DNA of 60,455 nucleotides from Caryophanon latum (lineage in GTDB: Bacteria; Bacillota; Bacilli; Bacillales_A; Planococcaceae), in NCBI RefSeq assembly GCF_001700325.1, contig NZ_MATO01000061.1, positions 1 through 60,455 of the forward strand. Direction: 5' to 3'. Below are positions 1-9,813 of this stretch, piece by piece; within the stretch, counting starts at the first letter, position 1, and each line of letters starts with the position of its first letter. The notes beneath the pieces are model-generated. The model searched no databases, was not told where the DNA came from, and saw only the letters and a program-made list of their open reading frames with translations. The position numbers and the translations under genes are program-made.

Positions 1-21
1 GGTGGTGTGAGAGGTCGGGAG

Positions 22-867
22 TTAATCACTCCCTCCTACTCGATGTGCGAAATGCTCACGTAGCAGTGGAACGAACGTTTTTGTTTCTGCGTGCAAGCTC
101 ATCGTACTAATGAGCCCGTCTAACAGCGTAGTACAAAGCGTCGGCGTTTGTAGCTGCTCAATGAGTAAAGTAGTCGTGTTGCGCAGTAAATCGTCTTGTA
201 GCTCGCCTACAGCTTGCTGGAGCATATCGATTGTTTGCTCTTTTGAAATACCGAGCGTTGTAGATGAAAAGAGCATATTTGGCTGAATGATAGCGATCGT
301 TGCGTGCTGTGCGTGAATCGTGATTTTTTCGACGAGCGCTGTGCAAAGGGTGTGCAAACTTTCTGGGTGTGTATGTGAATGGAAGAAGAGCGTACCATAT
401 GAGCCGACCAATCCACGAATGAAAAATACGGTCTCGTCAACCATGTTTTGTGCAAGCGTTGGAAATTGCTTTTTCACAATGAGCTGCACTTTGGACGTAA
501 TAATATGGTCGTAGTGCGTAACGTGCTCAAGCAAGCTTTGATTAATCGTGTGAGGTACGTCAGTCATGAGTACTTTGGCGAAGCTTGCGTGCTCAGTAAA
601 ACATGTATAAATGTGAAACAAGTATTGATACAGTAAATCGTCGTTAGCATTTGCTTTAGTGACCATTGAGTCAATACTTGTGATTAAGTTTGTCATAAAG
701 TGATGAATCATGGCTAGAATGAGCTCGTCCTTTGATTTGAAAGATAAATAAAAAGCACCTTTCGAAATGCCTGCGCGCTCGGTAATTTGCTGAACGGATG
801 TCGCTTCAATGCCTTGGCTTGCGAACAATTCGAGGGCACTTTGTATAATAAGTTGTTTTTTGAGCAT
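22..867 (-). CDS. yerO: TetR/AcrR family regulator (YerO-like)
   Basis: Predicted 281-residue transcriptional repressor. The N-terminus (LKKQLIIQSALELFASQGIE, then TSVQQITERAGISKGAFYLSF) is a typical TetR helix-turn-helix; the remainder is a helical ligand/dimer domain that I cannot assign a ligand. I start at the internal ATG at 867, because GGAGGG lies about 10 nt upstream; the frame also extends upstream to 909 without a better ribosome site. It is divergent from the RND pump at 971, as yerO is beside yerP/swrC in Bacillus subtilis, so repression of the pump is the natural inference. Family call is firm; the yerO orthology rests on synteny. Confidence 0.85.
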   Translation of the reverse strand: MLKKQLIIQSALELFASQGIEATSVQQITERAGISKGAFYLSFKSKDELILAMIHHFMTNLITSIDSMVTKANANDDLLYQYLFHIYTCFTEHASFAKVLMTDVPHTINQSLLEHVTHYDHIITSKVQLIVKKQFPTLAQNMVDETVFFIRGLVGSYGTLFFHSHTHPESLHTLCTALVEKITIHAQHATIAIIQPNMLFSSTTLGISKEQTIDMLQQAVGELQDDLLRNTTTLLIEQLQTPTLCTTLLDGLISTMSLHAETKTFVPLLREHFAHRVGGSD

Positions 868-894
868 AATATGAACACCCTCCGTTGCGATTAA

Positions 895-923
895 TTGACT
901 TTTGACCAAGTAGTCATTAGTAT
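895..923 (+). promoter_or_regulatory. SigA promoter of the RND pump with candidate TetR operator
   Basis: TTGACT (895-900), 17-nt spacer, TAGTAT (918-923), placed 48 nt before the GTG start of the pump. An inverted repeat TGACT-N11-AGTCA (896-916) overlaps the -35 box and spacer and has the size of a TetR-family operator. The promoter is visible in sequence; the operator role is inferred. Confidence 0.6.
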
Positions 924-970
924 AAGAAATGTTCTATTGAAAGTCAAATTTCATAAAGGTAGGTGCAGTT

Positions 971-3900
971 GTGAAAGGTTTAGTAAATTTCGTGCTGAAA
1001 AATAAGCTTGCTGTATGGTTATTAACGATTATTATTACAGTCGGCGGTATTTATTCAGGTACGCGAATGAAAATGGAGTCGATTCCGGATATTTCGATTC
1101 CATACTTAATTGTAATGGGGGTTTATCCAGGGGCAACACCAGAGCAAGTAATGGAAGACGTCTCGATACCGATGGAGAAAGCGCTTGAAGGTTTAGAGGA
1201 CGTGAAGGCGGTATTTTCAACATCATCATCTAACGTTGCACAAGTACAAATTGAGTATGAATACGGCGTAGATATGGATGAGAAAAAACGTGAACTACAA
1301 TCAGCGGTGGATGCGATTGCGTTACCTGAGGAAGTAGAAGCGCCGTCGATCATGGCGATTAGCATGAATATGATGCCAGTTGTGGCGTTATCGGTGAGTG
1401 ACAAAGATGGAGATGTTGTTTCACTTACAGAAAAAGTAGAGAAAACGGTATTACCAGCGATTGAAAAAATTGATGGTGTAGCATCTGCATCTGTAACAGG
1501 CCAGCATTTAAATGAAGTACAATTCACATATAATACTGAAAAAATGGCTGAGCTTGGTGTAACAGAGGAAAGCATTAAGCAAATGATTGAAGCGAGCGAC
1601 TTATCGTTATCGCTTGGTTTATATGAGTTTGACAAAGGGGAAGAAGCTGTATCAGTTGATGGTAAAATTACGACAGTTGATGCGTTAAAGGAGTTTTTAA
1701 TTCCAGTAACGCCGACAGCTGAAAATCCATCACCAGTCGTTCCACTTGGTGAGCTTGCAAAAATTAAAGTAGTAGGTAAAGTGCAATCGATCTCTCGTAC
1801 AAATGGCGAGGATGCAATTGCGATTCAAATTATTAAAGCACAAACAGCGAATACTGTAACAGTCGTAAACGCGGTAAAAGATTTAATCGAAGAGCAAAAG
1901 GATGAAAACCCATCTTTAGTAATCGATGTAACACTTGACCAAGGTGAGCCGATTGAAAAATCAGTATTTGCAATGATTGAAAAAGCATTGTTCGGTGGCG
2001 CGATTGCCGTATTAATTATTTTACTATTTTTACGCGACTGGCGTTCGACAATCATTTCAATTATTTCGATTCCAGTGTCAATTTTCATGGCGTTGCTTGT
2101 TTTAAACTGGTTAGAAATTACGTTAAACATTATGACGCTCGGTGCGATTACAGTCGCAATTGGTCGTGTAATTGATGACTCGATCGTCGTAGTGGAAAAC
2201 ATTTACCGACGTTTACATTTAAAAGGTGAGAAGCTAACAGGTCGTGCGCTCATTCGTGAGGCGACGATTGAAATGTTCAAGCCAATTTTATCGTCAACGT
2301 TAGTAACGATTGCGGTATTCGCACCACTAATCTTCGTAGGTGGTATGGTTGGAGAGCTATTTTTACCGTTCGCATTAACGATGTCGTTTGCGCTAATCGC
2401 ATCATTAATCGTAGCGATTACAATCGTTCCAGCATTATCGCATACGATGTTCTTCAAAAAGCTATATAGCGAAAAAGAAGAAAGCAACCATAAAGAAGTT
2501 GGCAAAATGGCACTTTGGTTCAAGCGCGTATTAGAGAAATGCTTAAACCATAAGTGGATTACGTCGATTTTATCGATCGCATTATTAGTCGGTTCATTAA
2601 TGTTAACGCCAATTATCGGTTTCTCATTTATGGGATCAGAAGTAGAGAAAATGATGTATGTAACGTATACACCAGCAACAGGTGAAACGATGCGTGAGAC
2701 GTTACACAACATTGAAGAAGTAGAAGAAGAAATGAACTTCCGTAAAGATATCGACATTACGCAACTATCAATCACGACAGAAGCAGGGGCAGACCCAGCT
2801 GCTATGATGATGGGTGGCGGCGGTGCTGGTGGCGGCTTAATGTACTTAATTTTCGATGACAGCATTTCAAATGATGCGTTCATGAAAGCACAAGATGACA
2901 TTATGGCGTACTTAGAAGGCTTAGACCAATCAGGTACATGGAAGCAACAAGACTTCTCAATGGGTATGTCGTCAAACTCTGTGAGCTACACGTTCTACTC
3001 AGAAAATTTAGATGATTTATTAGCAGTGATCAAAGAAGCAGAAGAAGCGTTACAAGATGTAGACGGTTTAGAAAACGTATCATCGGATGCAGAAGATCCA
3101 TACGTAGAGCACGTATTTAAAGTAGAGCAAGAAAACGTTTTACAATACGGCTTAACGACTGGTCAAATTGTGATGGCGTTATCACAAACGTCGACAAAAG
3201 AAGTGTTAACGACAGTCGAGCATGACGGTCAAGACATTGAAGTAATCGTACAGCGCGAGGCGAAAACAGCAGCGAGCAATATCGATGACGTATTAGCGAC
3301 AGAAATTTCAACAGCGACAGGCGAAATGATGACAATCGGTGAGCTTGTTGATGTAGAGAAAAGTTCAACATTAACATCGTTAGCACGTTCAGAAGGTGAA
3401 TATTACGCTTCTGTATCAGCAGATATTACAGAATCGGATATTTCAGGACCAACGACGGCAGCACAAGAGGAAATCGACAAAATCGATCTTCCAGAAGGTG
3501 TAACGATTAATGAAGCAGGTGTATCAGCAGACATCGCTGAAACATTTACAAAGCTTGGTGTAGCAATGGTTGCGGCAATCGCGATCGTCTACTTCATCTT
3601 AGTTGTAACATTCGGTGAAGGATTAGCACCGTTTGCGATTTTAACATCGTTACCATTTGCGGTAATCGGTTCATTCGTCGGCTTATTAATTACAGGTCAA
3701 ACGATTTCAGTTTCAGTAATGATGGGTCTTCTTATGTTAATCGGTATCGTTGTAACGAATGCAATCGTACTCGTTGACCGCATTATCCAAATGGAGCAAG
3801 AAGGTATGGATATGCGCGATGCCATTTTAGAAGCGGGTGCAACTCGTTTACGTCCAATTTTAATGACAGCAATCGCAACAATTGGTGCAATGATGCCAAT

Positions 3901-4066
3901 GGCCGTATTAGATGGCGGTGGCGGTTTAATTTCAAAAGACTTAGCAGTAACAGTAATCGGCGGTTTATTCTCGTCTACATTACTAACGTTAATCGTCGTG
4001 CCAGTTGTGTACGAAGTGTTATCGAAGCTATTTAAGAAAAACCGTAAAGATGTGCAAGATAACTAA
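971..4066 (+). CDS. swrC: RND efflux transporter permease (SwrC/YerP-like)
   Basis: 1,031-residue inner-membrane pump of the AcrB/SwrC type. It has the usual layout: TM1 near residues 13-30, a large extracytoplasmic loop, TM2-6, a second loop and TM7-12. The TM4 motif G-R-V-I-D-D-S-I-V-V-V-E-N-I-Y (about 398-412) carries the acidic pair used for proton relay; GIVVTNAIVLVDR near 923 is the TM10 counterpart. A methionine/glycine-rich stretch (MMMGGGGAGGG, about 606-618) sits in the second loop. GTG start with AAGGTAGG upstream. In B. subtilis SwrC gives self-resistance to surfactin; the substrate here is unknown. Neighbouring TetR gene is the likely repressor. Confidence 0.9.
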   Translation: MKGLVNFVLKNKLAVWLLTIIITVGGIYSGTRMKMESIPDISIPYLIVMGVYPGATPEQVMEDVSIPMEKALEGLEDVKAVFSTSSSNVAQVQIEYEYGVDMDEKKRELQSAVDAIALPEEVEAPSIMAISMNMMPVVALSVSDKDGDVVSLTEKVEKTVLPAIEKIDGVASASVTGQHLNEVQFTYNTEKMAELGVTEESIKQMIEASDLSLSLGLYEFDKGEEAVSVDGKITTVDALKEFLIPVTPTAENPSPVVPLGELAKIKVVGKVQSISRTNGEDAIAIQIIKAQTANTVTVVNAVKDLIEEQKDENPSLVIDVTLDQGEPIEKSVFAMIEKALFGGAIAVLIILLFLRDWRSTIISIISIPVSIFMALLVLNWLEITLNIMTLGAITVAIGRVIDDSIVVVENIYRRLHLKGEKLTGRALIREATIEMFKPILSSTLVTIAVFAPLIFVGGMVGELFLPFALTMSFALIASLIVAITIVPALSHTMFFKKLYSEKEESNHKEVGKMALWFKRVLEKCLNHKWITSILSIALLVGSLMLTPIIGFSFMGSEVEKMMYVTYTPATGETMRETLHNIEEVEEEMNFRKDIDITQLSITTEAGADPAAMMMGGGGAGGGLMYLIFDDSISNDAFMKAQDDIMAYLEGLDQSGTWKQQDFSMGMSSNSVSYTFYSENLDDLLAVIKEAEEALQDVDGLENVSSDAEDPYVEHVFKVEQENVLQYGLTTGQIVMALSQTSTKEVLTTVEHDGQDIEVIVQREAKTAASNIDDVLATEISTATGEMMTIGELVDVEKSSTLTSLARSEGEYYASVSADITESDISGPTTAAQEEIDKIDLPEGVTINEAGVSADIAETFTKLGVAMVAAIAIVYFILVVTFGEGLAPFAILTSLPFAVIGSFVGLLITGQTISVSVMMGLLMLIGIVVTNAIVLVDRIIQMEQEGMDMRDAILEAGATRLRPILMTAIATIGAMMPMAVLDGGGGLISKDLAVTVIGGLFSSTLLTLIVVPVVYEVLSKLFKKNRKDVQDN

Positions 4067-4074
4067 ATAACATG

Positions 4075-4114
4075 AAAAGCCGCAGAGAACTGTATCGTTT
4101 TCTGCGGCTTTTTT
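4075..4114 (+). terminator. Rho-independent terminator after the RND gene
   Basis: Arms AAAAGCCGCAGA and TTCTGCGGCTTTT around a short loop, followed by a T run, 8 nt after the stop codon. Confidence 0.85.
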
Positions 4115-4183
4115 GGCGTTTCAAGTAAGTTAACATCGAATTGGGCGAGCTCTCCACTAGCAATGCGAGCTACAAAAATCGAC

Positions 4184-4224
4184 AAAAAAAGCAGTAGAAG
4201 AACATCACGTCCCTCTACTACTAC
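4184..4224 (-). terminator. Terminator after the GNAT gene
   Basis: On the minus strand GTAGTAGA pairs with TTCTACTGC and is followed by seven T; it begins directly after the acetyltransferase stop codon. Confidence 0.65.
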
Positions 4225-4225
4225 A

Positions 4226-4750
4226 TCAACCGTACAATCGCTCGTAATCACGCTTTAACATGCTCATATGTATTTCATCAACGAAGCGTCCGTTATAGTA
4301 CGTCGCCTCACGTGCAATGCCTTCCATCATAAAGCCAACTTTCTCATACACATGCTTTGCGCGCGGGTTGTACGCAAGCACTTCCAGCTCTAGACGGTTT
4401 AGCTGCACGTCCTCAAACACGTAACGAATGAAGTGGAGCATCGCCTCTGTGCCGTAGCCTTTATCTGCATCGTGCAGCGAATGAAGCATAATGCGCATCG
4501 CCCCGCGCTTGTTTCGTTCATCTACATCTAGCAGCGACACTTCACCAAGCATCGCGTCCGTTGTCGTATCGCAAATCGCAAAGTCCATGCGCGAGCGATC
4601 ACTAGAGGAACGTATAATGAATTGCTCAATCGCCTCGACCGTAAAGCGCTCGGTCGTACTTGTGTAATAGCGAATTTCCTCGTCCTCGGTTGCGGCGTGA
4701 ATTTGTGTCGCATCTTGCATTTGTAGCGGGCGTAAATATACACGGTTCAT
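4226..4750 (-). CDS. GNAT family N-acetyltransferase (RimJ/RimL type)
   Basis: 174-residue cytoplasmic acetyl-CoA-dependent acetyltransferase. The start VYLRPLQMQDATQI and the acetyl-CoA loop D-K-G-Y-G-T-E-A, followed by LNRLELEVLAYNPRAKHVYEKVGF, match the RimJ/RimL subgroup that acetylates protein N-termini or small amines. I use the ATG at 4750: AAAGGAG is 8 nt upstream, whereas the upstream GTG at 4759 lies inside that ribosome site. Monocistronic, with its own terminator. Substrate not predictable from sequence. Confidence 0.85.
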   Translation of the reverse strand: MNRVYLRPLQMQDATQIHAATEDEEIRYYTSTTERFTVEAIEQFIIRSSSDRSRMDFAICDTTTDAMLGEVSLLDVDERNKRGAMRIMLHSLHDADKGYGTEAMLHFIRYVFEDVQLNRLELEVLAYNPRAKHVYEKVGFMMEGIAREATYYNGRFVDEIHMSMLKRDYERLYG

Positions 4751-4867
4751 GTGAATCACTCCTTTTGTCGTTTGTTTCTATTGTAGAGGAAAATGACGAA
4801 AAGTACGTCAAAAATATGTAAGTCGTCGTTGCGAAAAGCGAGAGAAATGCGCATATATGGAAGAAGC

Positions 4868-4903
4868 AAAAACAGGCACTCATTCGTGAGATGCCTGTTT
4901 TTT
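4868..4903 (-). terminator. Terminator after the first chemoreceptor gene
   Basis: Near-perfect stem ACAGGCA-TCTCA / TGAG-TGCCTGT with T runs on both strands, 8 nt past the stop codon of the minus-strand gene. Confidence 0.85.
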
Positions 4904-4910
4904 GTATGAT

Positions 4911-6599
4911 TTAAATTGTAAAGCGTTTTGTAAGGGCTTCTTGTTCTAGCGAGCGGTTAGTAAGCTCATCTGAAATTTCTCCAAGCTGTGCCATAACATC
5001 TGCCATGCCAAGTGTTGCAGTTGTGACATCATCAAGCTGCTCTGATTCGGTTTCAATTGCACGTGCCATATCACTAATTGAAGCAGAAACTTCCTCCGCT
5101 GAAGCAGAAAGCTCCTCTGTTACTGCAGAAACTTCTGTAATTTCATGTTGTATGCGGGCAAACGCTGTGGAAATATCGTGGAACGTTTGACCAGCAGACT
5201 CAATCGTTTTTACACCCACTTGTACGGATAGATCGTTTTGTACAATGGTATTTTCCATGCGTTTTGTCGATTGTTGGATTTCTTCAATTAATGAACCAAT
5301 TTGAACCGCTGATGTTTTCGATTGTTCTGCTAATTTGCGCACTTCGTCGGCAACAACGGCGAATCCTTTGCCCGCTTCACCTGCACGTGCCGCTTCAATG
5401 GCCGCATTTAATGCAAGTAAATTTGTTTGGTCCGTAATATCTGAAATAACTTGAATAATTTTTGTAATCTCGTCCGATTGTGATGCAAGCGTGCGAATTT
5501 GAGCCGTCGTTTCATTCGATTTATCCGAAATATCCGCCATTTGTTCTGCTAAATTCAAGATTGCACTTTGCCCTGTTGATGATAGTTGAACAGACTCAAC
5601 TGCGACTTCTTGCAAGCTTTGTGTCGCTTCTGCAATCCGCTGCACACCACTTGCAGTTTCATCCATCGCAAGTGCTGCATCATTTGCAATCGCCACGTTA
5701 TTTTTCGCCAACGATAACACATCTTGAATGTTTTCTTGAATAACTGTACTACTTTCATTCGTTTGCTGTAAGCTTTCGTCCATTGTTGTTGCGGTTTGCT
5801 GTACATTTTCAACGCCTGACTTAATCGAACCAATGACATCGCGTAACGACTCTTTCATCGTGTTAAATGCTGTCGCAAGGTTTTCAATTTCATCCTTCGT
5901 GCGAATATCGATATTAGGAGATGATAAGTCACCTGCTGATACTTTTTGTACGGCATCATTTAGTTGATTAATCGGTGCTGTAATCGTTTTACGTAAGTAG
6001 GATAATAGGGCAATCGTTGCTAAAATGATGATAACAACAAGCACTATACCAACGATCGTTGTTGTAGTAGCTGTTTTTGTATTTTCAGTATTCGCAATCG
6101 CTAAGCGCTCCGCAAAGGCATCTTGAATCGCGAGTCCTTCTGTATCGAGTGCCATTGCTGCTTTAATACCAGTTGAAAACAATACTTCGCGTGCTTCTTC
6201 TGGTTTACCTTCATCTACAAGTGCGACGATACTAGCCATTTCGTCTTTAAACGTTTGAAATGCGCTTTCGAGTGAAGCGATTGTATTTGCTGAAACCGTA
6301 TCGGCGCTAGCAGCTTGTTCATTCATTGAATCCATAAACGCATCAATCTCTTGCATACCTACTTCATAAATGTCTCTACCTTCCTCTTGTCCAGCTGTAT
6401 ATGCTTGTACTTGGTAAGCAATACGTGTTAAGACGATTGAAATGTCTGCAGTTGACAGGAGTGCAGGGGTTAACGTATCGATGCTATTTGTGTACACCTT
6501 GTCTAGACGCTGCAGTTGCATAATAAAGTTACCACTAACTAAAATAGTAAGTACGACCATTACACTAAAAACAATTGTTAATTTTCGATTAATGGACAT
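4911..6599 (-). CDS. Methyl-accepting chemotaxis protein (4-helix-bundle sensor)
   Basis: 562-residue transmembrane receptor. TM1 about 7-27, an extracellular helical domain of about 150 residues (30-180, four-helix-bundle type), TM2 about 181-203, HAMP about 204-257, and a cytoplasmic coiled-coil signalling domain to the end. The hairpin tip that binds CheA/CheW is seen as [20 protein letters not shown] followed by [25 protein letters not shown] lies 6 nt before the ATG. Ligand unknown. No other chemotaxis genes are adjacent, so this is an orphan receptor in the window. Confidence 0.93.
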   Translation of the reverse strand: MSINRKLTIVFSVMVVLTILVSGNFIMQLQRLDKVYTNSIDTLTPALLSTADISIVLTRIAYQVQAYTAGQEEGRDIYEVGMQEIDAFMDSMNEQAASADTVSANTIASLESAFQTFKDEMASIVALVDEGKPEEAREVLFSTGIKAAMALDTEGLAIQDAFAERLAIANTENTKTATTTTIVGIVLVVIIILATIALLSYLRKTITAPINQLNDAVQKVSAGDLSSPNIDIRTKDEIENLATAFNTMKESLRDVIGSIKSGVENVQQTATTMDESLQQTNESSTVIQENIQDVLSLAKNNVAIANDAALAMDETASGVQRIAEATQSLQEVAVESVQLSSTGQSAILNLAEQMADISDKSNETTAQIRTLASQSDEITKIIQVISDITDQTNLLALNAAIEAARAGEAGKGFAVVADEVRKLAEQSKTSAVQIGSLIEEIQQSTKRMENTIVQNDLSVQVGVKTIESAGQTFHDISTAFARIQHEITEVSAVTEELSASAEEVSASISDMARAIETESEQLDDVTTATLGMADVMAQLGEISDELTNRSLEQEALTKRFTI

Positions 6600-7194
6600 G
6601 AAAATCCTCCTTGATTAGTTATACTGAAAAACAATTTTATTATGTATAAAGGTTAGATATATTTCTTTTTATACAGTTCTAAATACTTGTATTATTTCCA
6701 TTTATACAGCAGTTCAAACATTTGGAATGTCAACGCTAAACTGGACAAAAATTATCGGGGTTGCTGCTTGAATTTCATAGGCGTTAAATCATATTCTTTG
6801 GCAATATCCGCACGCGTCTATCCATTTTCATTGAGCTTCATCATTTGCAGTTTAAATTCGGCTGTATACGTTTTTCGTTGACGTGTCATCAAAGCACGCT
6901 CCCTCAATTTAGTAGTTTAAGTTTACTTGTTTTGACTCTTTACGATAACTTAAGGTTACAAAAACGGTTTAGGCATGAGCCGATGCGAACGCTAATGATG
7001 GCAATAGTCGTCTTGTTCGCCAAAGTCTAAAGGAAAGCAAGATAGTGTCTTTATATTGTACCTAACCAGCAATATCGGTTGATGGGAGAGTAAAGAAGAA
7101 ATCTTTTATACTTTAGAACCCCACTCATTTATAGGTGGGAGCGTCAGTTGTGGTATATTTAATATTATAGATGTAAGTAAAGGAGTATGAAAAA
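6600..7194. other. Intergenic stretch with IS remnant
   Basis: Apart from the IS3 orfA remnant (6752-6889) no gene is visible. TGTCAACGCTAAACTGGAC at about 6728 has the look of an insertion-sequence end, but I find no convincing matching end or target duplication. The stretch 7110-7194 leads topB and holds its ribosome site AAAGGAG. Confidence 0.5.
6752..6889 (-). pseudogene. IS3-family transposase OrfA remnant
   Basis: Reading from the ATG at 6889 gives MTRQRKTYTAEFKLQMMKLN-ENG, an in-frame stop, then TRADIAKEYDLTPMKFKQQP and a final stop. This is the N-terminal helix-turn-helix of IS3-type OrfA (usual form K-x-Y-T-x-E-F-K ... D-I-A-K-E-Y-x-L). The stop falls in the middle of the motif, and the rest of OrfA and all of OrfB are gone. 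A decayed fragment with no expected product. Confidence 0.75.
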
Positions 7195-9387
7195 ATGGCA
7201 AAAAGTTTAGTAATTGCCGAAAAACCATCCGTTGCACGTGATATTGCAAACGTATTGAAATGTACGAAAAAAGGAAACGGGTTTTTAGAAGGCGACAAAT
7301 ATATCGTCACGTGGGCGCTTGGACATTTAGTGACGCTTGCAGATCCAGAAACGTATGATGTGAAATACAAAACGTGGAATTTAGAAGATTTACCGATGCT
7401 GCCTGACAAAATGAAGCTCGTTGTCATGAAGCAAACAGGGAAGCAGTACAATGCGGTAAAATCACAGTTAACGCGCGGTGATGTAAATGAAGTCATTATC
7501 GCAACAGATGCAGGACGTGAAGGAGAGCTTGTCGCACGTTGGATTATCGAAAAAGCGAACGTGAAAAAGCCGCTGAAACGTTTATGGATTTCATCTGTAA
7601 CGGATAAGGCGATTAAAGAAGGGTTTGCGAACTTAAAGCCAGGGCAAGCGTATGAAAATTTATACCATGCTGCAGTTGCGCGTAGTGAAGCGGACTGGTA
7701 TATCGGTTTAAATGCGACGCGTGCATTAACGACGCGCTTTAACGCACAATTAAACTGCGGTCGTGTGCAAACACCAGTAGTTGCAATGGTCGCTGCACGT
7801 GAGGACGAAATTAAAAACTTCAAGCCACAAACGTATTACGGCATTGAAGCGAAAACGAAAGATAACTTGAAGTTAACGTGGCAAGACGCAAAAGGCAATA
7901 GCCGTAGCTTTGACAAAGATAAAATTGATGCGATTGTGAAAAAACTTGGCAACAATAACGCACAAGTAGTTGAAATCGAGCGCAAGCCGAAAAAATCATT
8001 CGCTCCAGGTTTGTATGATTTAACGGAGCTTCAGCGTGACGCGAACAAAATTTTCGGTTACTCAGCAAAAGAGACGTTAAACATTATGCAAAAGCTATAC
8101 GAGCAGCACAAAGTATTAACGTATCCACGTACGGATTCACGCTTTATTTCAAGCGATATTGTCGGCACGTTACCAGAGCGTTTAAAAGCGTGTGGCATCG
8201 GCGAATATCGTACGTTTGCGAACAAAATTTTAACGAAGCCAATTAAAGCGACGAAAGCGTTTGTGGACGATGCGCGCGTATCAGACCACCATGCGATCAT
8301 TCCGACAGAGGAGTACGTGAACTTTGCGAACTTCAACGATAAAGAGCGCAAAATTTACGATTTAGTCGTGAAACGTTTTTTAGCTGTGTTATTCCCAGCG
8401 CATGAGTTTGAGCAATTGACGTTACGTGCGAAAATTGGCGATGAGCAATTTGTCGCCAAAGGAAAAACGATTACAGTTGCAGGTTGGAAAGAAGTATACG
8501 AAAACCGCTTTGATGATGAAGAATCAAACGATGATATGAAGGAGCAAGTTTTCCCGCGTATCGACAACGGCACGACGTTAAACGTGCAATTAATTGCGCA
8601 AACGTCAGGGCAAACGAAGCCACCAGCACGTTTCACCGAGGCAACGTTACTGTCAGCGATGGAAAACCCGACGAAATATTTACAAACGAACGATAAGCAA
8701 TTAGCCGAAACGTTAAAATCAACAGGCGGGCTTGGCACAGTAGCAACGCGCGCAGACATTATCGACAAACTATTTAACTCGTTTATGATCGAGCAGCGCG
8801 GTGGTAAAGACATTTATATTACGTCAAAAGGTCGTCAGCTACTTGATCTAGTACCAGAGCAGCTGCGTTCACCTGAAACGACAGCACAGTGGGAACAAAA
8901 GCTGGAGCTGATCGCTAAAGGGAAACTGAAAAAAGAAGTATTCATTAACGAAATGAAGCAGCATACGCAAAAAATCGTAGCCGAAATTAAGGCGAGCGAT
9001 AAAAAATATAAGCACGACAACATTTCAACGAAGTCATGCCCAGATTGCGGCAAGCCGATGCTTGAAGTAAACGGCAAGCGCGGCAAAATGCTCGTATGCC
9101 AAGACCGCGACTGCGGACATAAGAAAAATGTAGCACGTGTCACGAATGCACGTTGCCCACAATGTAAGAAAAAGCTTGAGCTACGCGGCGAGGGCGACGG
9201 ACAAATTTTTGTATGTAAATGCGGTCACCGTGAGAAGCTATCTGCATTTGAAGCGCGTCGTAAAAAAGAAGGCGGCGGTAAAGTCGATAAGCGCAGCGTA
9301 CAAAAATTCATGAAAGAGCAACAAAAAGAAGCGGAGCCAATTAACAACGCATTTGCGGATTTGTTAAAAGGCATGAAGTTTGATTAA
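7195..9387 (+). CDS. topB: DNA topoisomerase III
   Basis: 730-residue type IA topoisomerase that relaxes and decatenates DNA through single-strand passage; length agrees with Bacillus TopB. The TOPRIM domain opens with LVIAEKPSVARDIANVL and continues with ATDAGREGELVARW (acidic metal residues). The catalytic tyrosine is Tyr310 in VLTYPRTDSRF. Two C-terminal zinc-ribbon units are visible: C-P-D-C ... C-Q-D-R-D-C and C-P-Q-C ... C-K-C. AAAGGAG lies 7 nt before the ATG. A strong terminator follows, so it is probably monocistronic. Confidence 0.96.
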   Translation: MAKSLVIAEKPSVARDIANVLKCTKKGNGFLEGDKYIVTWALGHLVTLADPETYDVKYKTWNLEDLPMLPDKMKLVVMKQTGKQYNAVKSQLTRGDVNEVIIATDAGREGELVARWIIEKANVKKPLKRLWISSVTDKAIKEGFANLKPGQAYENLYHAAVARSEADWYIGLNATRALTTRFNAQLNCGRVQTPVVAMVAAREDEIKNFKPQTYYGIEAKTKDNLKLTWQDAKGNSRSFDKDKIDAIVKKLGNNNAQVVEIERKPKKSFAPGLYDLTELQRDANKIFGYSAKETLNIMQKLYEQHKVLTYPRTDSRFISSDIVGTLPERLKACGIGEYRTFANKILTKPIKATKAFVDDARVSDHHAIIPTEEYVNFANFNDKERKIYDLVVKRFLAVLFPAHEFEQLTLRAKIGDEQFVAKGKTITVAGWKEVYENRFDDEESNDDMKEQVFPRIDNGTTLNVQLIAQTSGQTKPPARFTEATLLSAMENPTKYLQTNDKQLAETLKSTGGLGTVATRADIIDKLFNSFMIEQRGGKDIYITSKGRQLLDLVPEQLRSPETTAQWEQKLELIAKGKLKKEVFINEMKQHTQKIVAEIKASDKKYKHDNISTKSCPDCGKPMLEVNGKRGKMLVCQDRDCGHKKNVARVTNARCPQCKKKLELRGEGDGQIFVCKCGHREKLSAFEARRKKEGGGKVDKRSVQKFMKEQQKEAEPINNAFADLLKGMKFD

Positions 9388-9400
9388 ATTTATATAACAG

Positions 9401-9445
9401 AGCCATTAATGAGAATGTAAAAAGTCTCATTAGTGGCTTTTTCGT
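9401..9445 (+). terminator. Terminator after topB
   Basis: AGCCATTAATGAGA pairs with TCTCATTAGTGGCT with one mismatch, then TTTTT. Confidence 0.85.
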
Positions 9446-9813
9446 TTTACCCCTAAATAAAAGGGAATAGTATACAAATACCCTAATTATGACCACCATC
9501 TATGCTAGTAGCTTGAGCGACATGAACAAATAACACGATTTTACGAAGTGCAAAATGACTAATATTGTATATTTTTGTGTGAGTAAAAAATCATTATTTA
9601 TAGATAATTTTAGATTTTTTATTTATTTTTAGGAGTAAATACTTATGTGAAGATATATTTTTTATTTATAAACTTTCACTAGTAATTTGTAATTATTTTT
9701 ACAATTTCGTTCATTTCATCATTTTTTCACATTCTGTCTACGAAACATTTTTGGTAAACTAGGTGAAAGAATAATGGACATATAGCGACCAGAACAGAAA
9801 GGAGGACATTTGT
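9446..9813. other. AT-rich intergenic stretch, no gene seen
   Basis: About 370 nt between topB and the next gene. I see no convincing open frame, repeat or structured RNA. The last 40 nt contain GAAAGGAGG, the ribosome site for the gene at 9814. Confidence 0.6.

Noticed and set aside
4063-4251. 62-residue minus-strand frame between the RND gene and the acetyltransferase
   Set aside because: It spans two terminators and has no ribosome site; better explained as non-coding.
7125-7823. 232-residue minus-strand open frame opposite topB
   Set aside because: Fully antisense to a conserved topoisomerase gene, with low-complexity serine/phenylalanine composition and no family signature.
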